Positions 58,691-64,000 of a DNA stretch of 64,000 nucleotides are shown here, in pieces. A program made the position numbers and the translations under genes. Source of the DNA: Manis javanica (taxonomy: Eukaryota > Chordata > Mammalia > Pholidota > Manidae); NCBI RefSeq assembly GCF_040802235.1, contig NC_133157.1:35616501-35680500 (forward strand), read 5' to 3'. The stretch's first letter is position 1, and each line of letters starts with the position of its first letter. The notes below the pieces were generated by a model that was not told where the DNA came from, searched no databases, and worked only from the letters and a program-made list of their open reading frames with translations.

Positions 58691-58762
58691 ATGTCCGGGA
58701 TCTTGGGCTTCATCAAAGCGAAACAGAACGAGCTGCAGCCTTCGGCCCTGCAGAAGGTCTGA
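58691..58762 (+). other. Small unexplained ORF (23 codons)
   Basis: An ATG in good context (gtcgccATGtcc) opens MSGILGFIKAKQNELQ... and ends at TGA 58760-58762. The text CAGAAG/GTCTGAG at its end also looks like a weak splice donor, so this could be a first exon and not a 23-residue ORF. I do not recognise the peptide. It lies 115-240 bases after the X-box cluster and about 190 bases before the STOML2 ATG. Confidence 0.35.
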
Positions 58763-58799
58763 GTTTCCTAGGGAACAACTTGATGCCAGCTTCTGTCAA

Positions 58800-58953
58800 G
58801 TCACGCTGATTGGCTGAGTGTGGGGAGAGGTGGAGGGACGGCCGGAAGTACGTCCGGAGGAGTGGAAACACAGAAGGAAAGGCTCAGGTCCGGGCTTCCG
58901 GGGCGGCTCTGCTCCGCATCTCTTTGGTTCCGGAGGGTTTGCGGCTGTGGGAA
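58800..58953 (+). promoter_or_regulatory. STOML2: STOML2 core promoter and 5'UTR
   Basis: An inverted CCAAT box (ATTGG at 58809-58813) is followed by an ETS-type site (CCGGAAGT at 58842-58849) and further CCGGA/TTCCGG repeats. The region is GC-rich and TATA-less, which suits a housekeeping mitochondrial gene. NRF2/GABP-type ETS sites are common in such promoters. Confidence 0.65.
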
Positions 58954-61900
58954 ATGCTGGCGCGCGCTGCGCGGGGCACTGAGGCCCTCTTGCTGAGGGT
59001 AAGTGCGAGGCAGCCTTCTCCAAGGGTCGCCCCAGAGATCACCTGGGAGGTCAGCTGGGAAGGAGCGGGATTCTAAGTTTGGGGAGAGAACTGGGGTCAG
59101 AGGTCATGGCATCCACGTGAGTTCTCTCCGAGGACCGTTTAGGATCGCAGTTTATAGCAAAATGCCCCCGGGACCGGCGTTGAGAGAGGCAGGCGCATGG
59201 CCGTCTGCGGTCTCTGCGAACGCTCCGTCTTCCCTTTAGGGCTTTGTGCAGGCCTCTGGCCGCGCTCCGCGTCGCGCCTCCTCCGGATTGCCCCGAAACA
59301 CCGTAGTACTGTTTGTGCCGCAGCAGGAGGCCTGGGTGGTGGAGCGAATGGGCCGATTCCACCGGATTCTGGAGCCTGTGAGAACCTTTTCTGCCCACGC
59401 CAGGCCAGACTGATGCCCAGTTCCCTCACAACGTGGGGGGAAGGGGTGGGACCTCTTTGGGGCCCGCCCTCACTCACCTTTGTCTTCCAACTCCCAGCCT
59501 GACCCGGCAGGGCCATGGCTGCTGACTGTCATACCCGTGTTTTACCCACCTTTCACTATTGCCCTACCATCCCACAGACCCCATTCTTGGGAATTTACCC
59601 TGTCCACCCTCTCAGCTCCACCTGTCTGCTTGGAGAAGGTTATTTCCCTGGCTCCCATTCCTTTGATTCCCTCCTCCATTCAAAGGCCCAGCCTCACATT
59701 CCTATACCACTGGGCTTCCATACCAGTGACACCCCCAGCCTTCTGCTTTTCAGGGCATGTTCCATATATGGAATCCCTACCCTAGGTTGGATCCCAACCC
59801 TACAGCTTCCATCCTTCTGATGACCAATGATTCCTCTTCCCAGGGCTTGAACATCCTCATCCCTGTGTTAGACCGGATCCGATATGTGCAGAGCCTCAAG
59901 GAAATTGTCATCAATGTGCCTGAGCAGTCGGCTGTGACTCTTGGTGAGGGATGCAGGTGACATGGGTGCTCTGAGGCCATTAAGATGTTGTTGCAGGAGA
60001 TCCAGAGCTTAGGAGAAAGAGATCATTGGGACCTGAGGCCTGACCTTCCTCCTTTTCTCTCCTGCCCCTGCACCTGCAGACAATGTAACTCTGCAAATCG
60101 ATGGAGTCCTTTACCTGCGCATCATGGACCCTTACAAGGTATCTGTCCTTGCTTTATTCAGTTGTTCTGCTCATGAAAATCCTGAACGCAAACTTAAACC
60201 ATCCATGCTTCTTTCAGGCAAGCTACGGTGTAGAGGATCCAGAGTATGCTGTCACCCAGCTAGCTCAGACAACCATGAGATCAGAGCTTGGCAAACTCTC
60301 TTTGGACAAAGTCTTCCGGGTAAGGGGATCTGAGCCAGAGTTAGGTCTTGAAAACATATACCTGGCATTCCCAGTCCTTTCTTAGGGTGGGGGGTGAGGG
60401 CCGGGGGGTGGTGGTCAAGATCAGTCATAGCCCCCTCTCAGCATAGACCTCGGATGGGTGGATTGAGGCCATGGAACATATACCTCTCCTCCTCCAGGAA
60501 CGAGAGTCTCTGAATGCTAGCATTGTGGATGCCATCAACCAGGCTGCTGACTGCTGGGGCATCCGCTGCCTCCGTTATGAGATCAAGGATATTCATGTGC
60601 CACCCCGAGTGAAAGAGTCCATGCAGATGCAGGTGGGGGCCAAGAAGGGATGGGGAATGGGACCTCAGAATGCTCCAGTTGCATGGGAATCTGGACTCCC
60701 TTCCCTATAGTGGGTATGGTTTCAGGTCTGTGTAAGAGTTTACTCTGGCTTCTTGTTGATGGAGGGTGCTGGGGGCTTTCAGGTGGAGGCAGAGCGGCGG
60801 AAACGAGCCACAGTTCTAGAGTCTGAAGGGACCCGAGAGTCGGCCATCAATGTGGCAGAGGGGAAGAAGCAGGCACAGATATTGGCCTCTGAAGCAGAGA
60901 AGGCTGAGCAAATTAATCAGGCAGCAGGTCAGTGGAGGGTAGAGGCTGAGGGAGGAGCAGGGCATGGGCCTTGGAGGGTTGCTGTGGGAGCAGGAGTTTG
61001 GTGGTGCTCTGTCCTCACGGGTCAAGCTCTGGCTTCTTTCTTCCAGGAGAGGCCAGTGCAGTTCTGGCCAAAGCCAAGGCTAAAGCTGAAGCTATTCGCA
61101 TCCTGGCTGCAGCTCTGACACAACATGTGAGAGGCCCCTGGGTGGGAGTGGGGGCCAGAAATTGACAGTGGAAGAAGTTCCTGCTGTTGTGGGTTCCAGA
61201 TGACATGATCTCTTGGTTTGTGATCTGCACATCCTCTTTCCGGCAACCTGACTTCTCTCTACTTCCTCCCCTCCCCCTTCTTTACAATCATGATCCCTGA
61301 TTTTATCCCTCCTGTGGCCACAGAATGGAGATGCAGCAGCCTCACTGACTGTGGCTGAGCAGTATGTCAGCGCGTTCTCCAAGCTGGCCAAGGACTCCAA
61401 CACTGTCCTGCTGCCCTCCAACCCTGGCGATGTCACTAGTATGGTGGCTCAGGTTAGAGTACCCCAAGGACCTGGCACAGAACTCCAAAGCCAGAGACTA
61501 AGACCCCACCCGCATCATCACTACTTACACATAGAGGCCTTCCAAGTAGCTTGAGACCTAGACCTCCCTTCATTCCTGGTGGAGAACAAATCTCTAAGAA
61601 TGAGACACCCCCACTCACCCCTGGAGACAGGGAAGCTCTGGAGGCTTATTGGGGTCATATGCCTAAACCGGTATTCTGAGGGTGACCCCACTCTGGGGTT
61701 TGTAAGATTCCTAGAACTGACTCCAAAGCTTGTAAGAGGGACAGAAGAAAGGAAACACTCATTTACTGGCCCCAGCCCCACCTTTTTCCTTTCAGCCATT
61801 GGTGGATTGGGCCACACTTTCTGCCATGTGTCCTCAAGGCTCTCCCTCTGTCCCTGTCCTCAGGCCATGGGTGTGTATGGGGCCCTCACCAAAGCCTCAG

Positions 61901-62001
61901 TGCCAGGGGCCCAGGACTCAGTCTCCAGCCGGAGCAGCAGAGATGTCCAAGGCACAGATGCAAGTCTTGATGAGGAATTCGATCAAGTTAAGCTGAATTA
62001 A
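58954..62001 (+). CDS. STOML2: Stomatin-like protein 2, mitochondrial, complete
   Basis: SLP-2 is an inner-membrane SPFH scaffold that binds cardiolipin and prohibitins and organises the YME1L-PARL protease complex and respiratory chain assemblies. Coding exons: 58954-58998, 59240-59377, 59844-59943, 60080-60138, 60218-60319, 60498-60632, 60783-60927, 61047-61126, 61324-61452, 61864-62001. All introns are GT-AG and the total is 356 codons, the human length. Residues 1 to about 30 are arginine-rich and acid-poor (MLARAARGTEALLLR), a mitochondrial targeting sequence. The SPFH domain spans about 36-200 (VVERMGRFHRILEP, YEIKDIHVPPRVKES). A charged alanine-rich coiled coil follows (about 200-270), then a conserved C-terminal part (AEQYVSAFSKLAKDSNT). 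The tail ends FDQVKLN. I see no break. Confidence 0.99.
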
Positions 62002-62140
62002 TGGAACTGGGCTTGACCAGGAGGGCTGGAGACAGGGAGCAGCTCTCCCTGACTCTGCGCTGGCCTTCCTGCCAAGATTTTGGTTATTACTTTTTTATGT
62101 GAACTTTAATCATGTAATAAATTTGCCACTGGCAAACCAG
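62002..62140 (+). terminator. STOML2: STOML2 3'UTR and poly(A) signal
   Basis: A short 3'UTR ends after AATAAA at 62116-62121, with cleavage expected near 62140. This compact end is typical of a highly expressed housekeeping gene. Confidence 0.85.
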
Positions 62141-62489
62141 AAATTGTCCTGTTTGATTGGGAAGTGAAAGTCACCAGTGTTTTCCTTGGATGTCCACTCA
62201 TGCCCTCCAGTCCTGTCAGGTCTTGGGAACTGATTGTTCCTTGAGCAAGAATGACTCTCATGTGAAGGTAAATCATCCTTTCTGTCTTCAAAAGCCGTGG
62301 GAAAGGATGGAAGGACTAAAGCCACATGTCTGCTGAACTGCCAGCAGGGGAATGTAGTCCCCTCTTGCTAAGTATGGGGCTGTGAATTTGAGCAGGTGTT
62401 TGGGAGGGATTTTTTAATGAGAAAGAGGACTGCCCTGGCAAGGTAGTACTGCTGAATGCTTAAAGGATCTTCAGGGACTGAGGACACTC
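62141..62489. other. Region downstream of STOML2
   Basis: No exon is recognised. In human the next gene in this direction is PIGO, which would start beyond the window. Confidence 0.5.
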
Positions 62490-62665
62490 ATTCATTCATT
62501 CAAAACCATTTGCTGTTGGTCTACTATGTGGCAAGCTCAGTGCCATGATGACTGAGCAACTATTCAAAACAACTGAAGATTTAGTGGTCACTCCTTTGGC
62601 AAAGTACCAGGTCAGGGAGGGGAAACAGACAAATAGATACAAAATGGGAAGTACTGTGATGGGAG
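62490..62665 (-). repeat. L2 fragment (antisense)
   Basis: 'cattcattcattcaaaacca', 'tctactatgtggcaagctca' and 'aacagacaaatagatacaaa' are the reverse complement of the L2 3' end. Confidence 0.65.
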
Positions 62666-63184
62666 AAAGTTCTGGCTTAGGGATCCTGGGGGGATGAGTA
62701 TGTCAGCTTGTGGGCAGCAGGGTTGCCAACTCTGCCACTGAGCAGGAAGAACTGGAAAATCTTAACACGTTCACCAGGCTAGGGTTTGGGCCCAGAATAC
62801 ACAAAGGCCCATGCTCCGGAGAAGTAGGAACATTTAGACATGTTTGCTGTGGCTGAAGGGTGGGGTGTTGGGATGGAACTATATGGCAAGGTATAAAATC
62901 ATAGAGTTTGAATCCTGAAGACTGGACTTGATCCTTAGCTGGGGTGGAGGGGAATCTGTGAAGTGTTTCTCCCCCTTCCATGAAGAATTTTAAGATTAAG
63001 GTAATCACCTTAATGTTTTAGAGAAAGCTGTCTTGCTGCAATGTGGGCAGAATTTGAAGGAGAGATGGAAGGCTGTAAGGACAGTAGGAAGGCTGTCTCA
63101 GTGATCATGGAGAGGGTGATGAGGCCTGAACTGAGGTAAGGGGCATTGGGATGGAGGTAGAGGGATGACATATTTTAGAATTAG

Positions 63185-63570
63185 AATTTATTCATTTGCC
63201 TATTTGATAACTACTAAACACCAACTATATGTCAAGCACTGAGAATATAATAATGAGAAAACAAAATTTCCTGCTCTCAGCTTATGTTCTGTTTGGAAGG
63301 GACAGACCATTATAAGATGTATTTCAGATGCTAATGAGTTGTGCTATAGAAGAAATTTAAAAAGGGAGACAGAATTGTGGGGAGGAGGCTGTAATATTAG
63401 AAAGAGGCTTCCAAGAAGTCTCACTGGTGTTACATTTGAGCTTAGATACAGAGATGAGGGGAAGACCCATTTGGACATCTGGAAGTAAAGTTGACAGGAG
63501 ACTGCAAATGCAAAGGCCCTGAGGCAGAGCATGCCTGCCTTATATCTGGAAGAGCAATGGAGCTATGGTC
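63185..63570 (-). repeat. L2 fragment (antisense, longer)
   Basis: The L2 3' end ('accaactatatgtcaagcac') and its upstream part ('caaaggccctgaggcagagc') are both readable in antisense, giving about 380 bases of ancient L2. The unit probably continues toward 63700. Confidence 0.7.
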
Positions 63571-63719
63571 AATGGAACAGACTTAAGGAAGCAAAGTGGC
63601 AGCCGGAAGAATCAGAGGGAAATTGAGGAGCTAGGTGTGTAGACTTGTAGGGCCAGGTAGGGCCACTTATAGGAACTTAGGCTTTACTCTGTGATGAGAA
63701 ACCAGTGGAGAAGCTTTTT

Positions 63720-64000
63720 GTTTTGCTTTTAATAGTAGCTTTACTGAAAATAGTTCCCATACAATTCACCATTTAAAGTGTAAATTCTGTAATTTGTAGT
63801 ATATTCACAGTTATGCAACCATTTTAAATTATGCAACAATTTTAGAACAATTTTATCACCACTCTGCATACCTATCCCACCATTAGCAGTTACTCCCATT
63901 CCCCCAGCCCTAGGCAACCACTAATTTACTGTCTCTGTAGATTTATGTATTCACATAAATGGAAAAATATAACATGCTATTTTGTGATTGGCTTCTTTCA
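63720..64000 (-). repeat. Ancient L1 (L1M-type), antisense, continuing past the window
   Basis: 'cccatacaattcaccattta', 'attcacagttatgcaaccat' and 'ctaggcaaccactaatttac' match the same antisense L1M text as at 21.77-22.5 kb. The element runs off the right edge. Confidence 0.75.

Overview
This is eukaryotic nuclear DNA from a placental mammal. It carries parts of three vertebrate genes in conserved order: the first coding exon of UNC13B on the minus strand (left), all of ATOSB (FAM214B) on the plus strand, and all of STOML2 on the plus strand (right). From memory, human 9p13.3 has the order STOML2-ATOSB-UNC13B, so the window is that block read in reverse. I see no Alu, B1/B2, carnivore tRNA-Lys SINE, ruminant Bov element or equine ERE. 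Young LINE-1 dominates instead. A laurasiatherian with few SINEs, such as a pangolin, would fit, but that is only a guess.

Layout. 1-10743: start of UNC13B intron 1, with L1 and L2 relics, an LTR and a 5'-truncated L1. 10744-11180: UNC13B exon 1 and its CpG-island promoter. 11.2-46.2 kb: intergenic, mostly LINE-1. It holds two nearly full-length L1s (14.59-20.70 and 25.49-31.58 kb), one internally deleted L1 (36.6-40.7 kb), truncated and ancient L1 pieces, a retroposed ERV env-LTR transcript (31.76-33.41 kb), a fossil hAT transposase (34.0-34.5 kb), an LTR cluster (41-42.7 kb) and an MLT2-like LTR (43.4-43.9 kb). 46.3-47.2 and 50.6-51.2 kb: two CpG-rich regions that are probably alternative ATOSB promoters. 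53.7-57.78 kb: ATOSB body. 57.8-58.95 kb: short intergenic and STOML2 promoter region with a cluster of RFX-type X-boxes and an unexplained small ORF. 58.95-62.14 kb: STOML2. 62.1-64.0 kb: L2 and ancient L1 relics.

The three genes are ordinary and do not form one pathway: UNC13B primes synaptic and secretory vesicles, ATOSB is a nuclear Atos-family regulator, and STOML2 is a mitochondrial inner-membrane scaffold. The joined coding exons give 538 codons for ATOSB and 356 for STOML2, the human lengths as I recall them, and every intron is GT-AG.

I found no unknown multi-gene system. The most interesting signals are a LINE-1 with an apparent 687-bp 3' transduction bounded by a perfect 18-bp target-site duplication, the X-box cluster between ATOSB and STOML2, a 126-bp copy of the ATOSB exon 4/intron junction just past its poly(A) site, and the poly(A)-ended ERV env copy.
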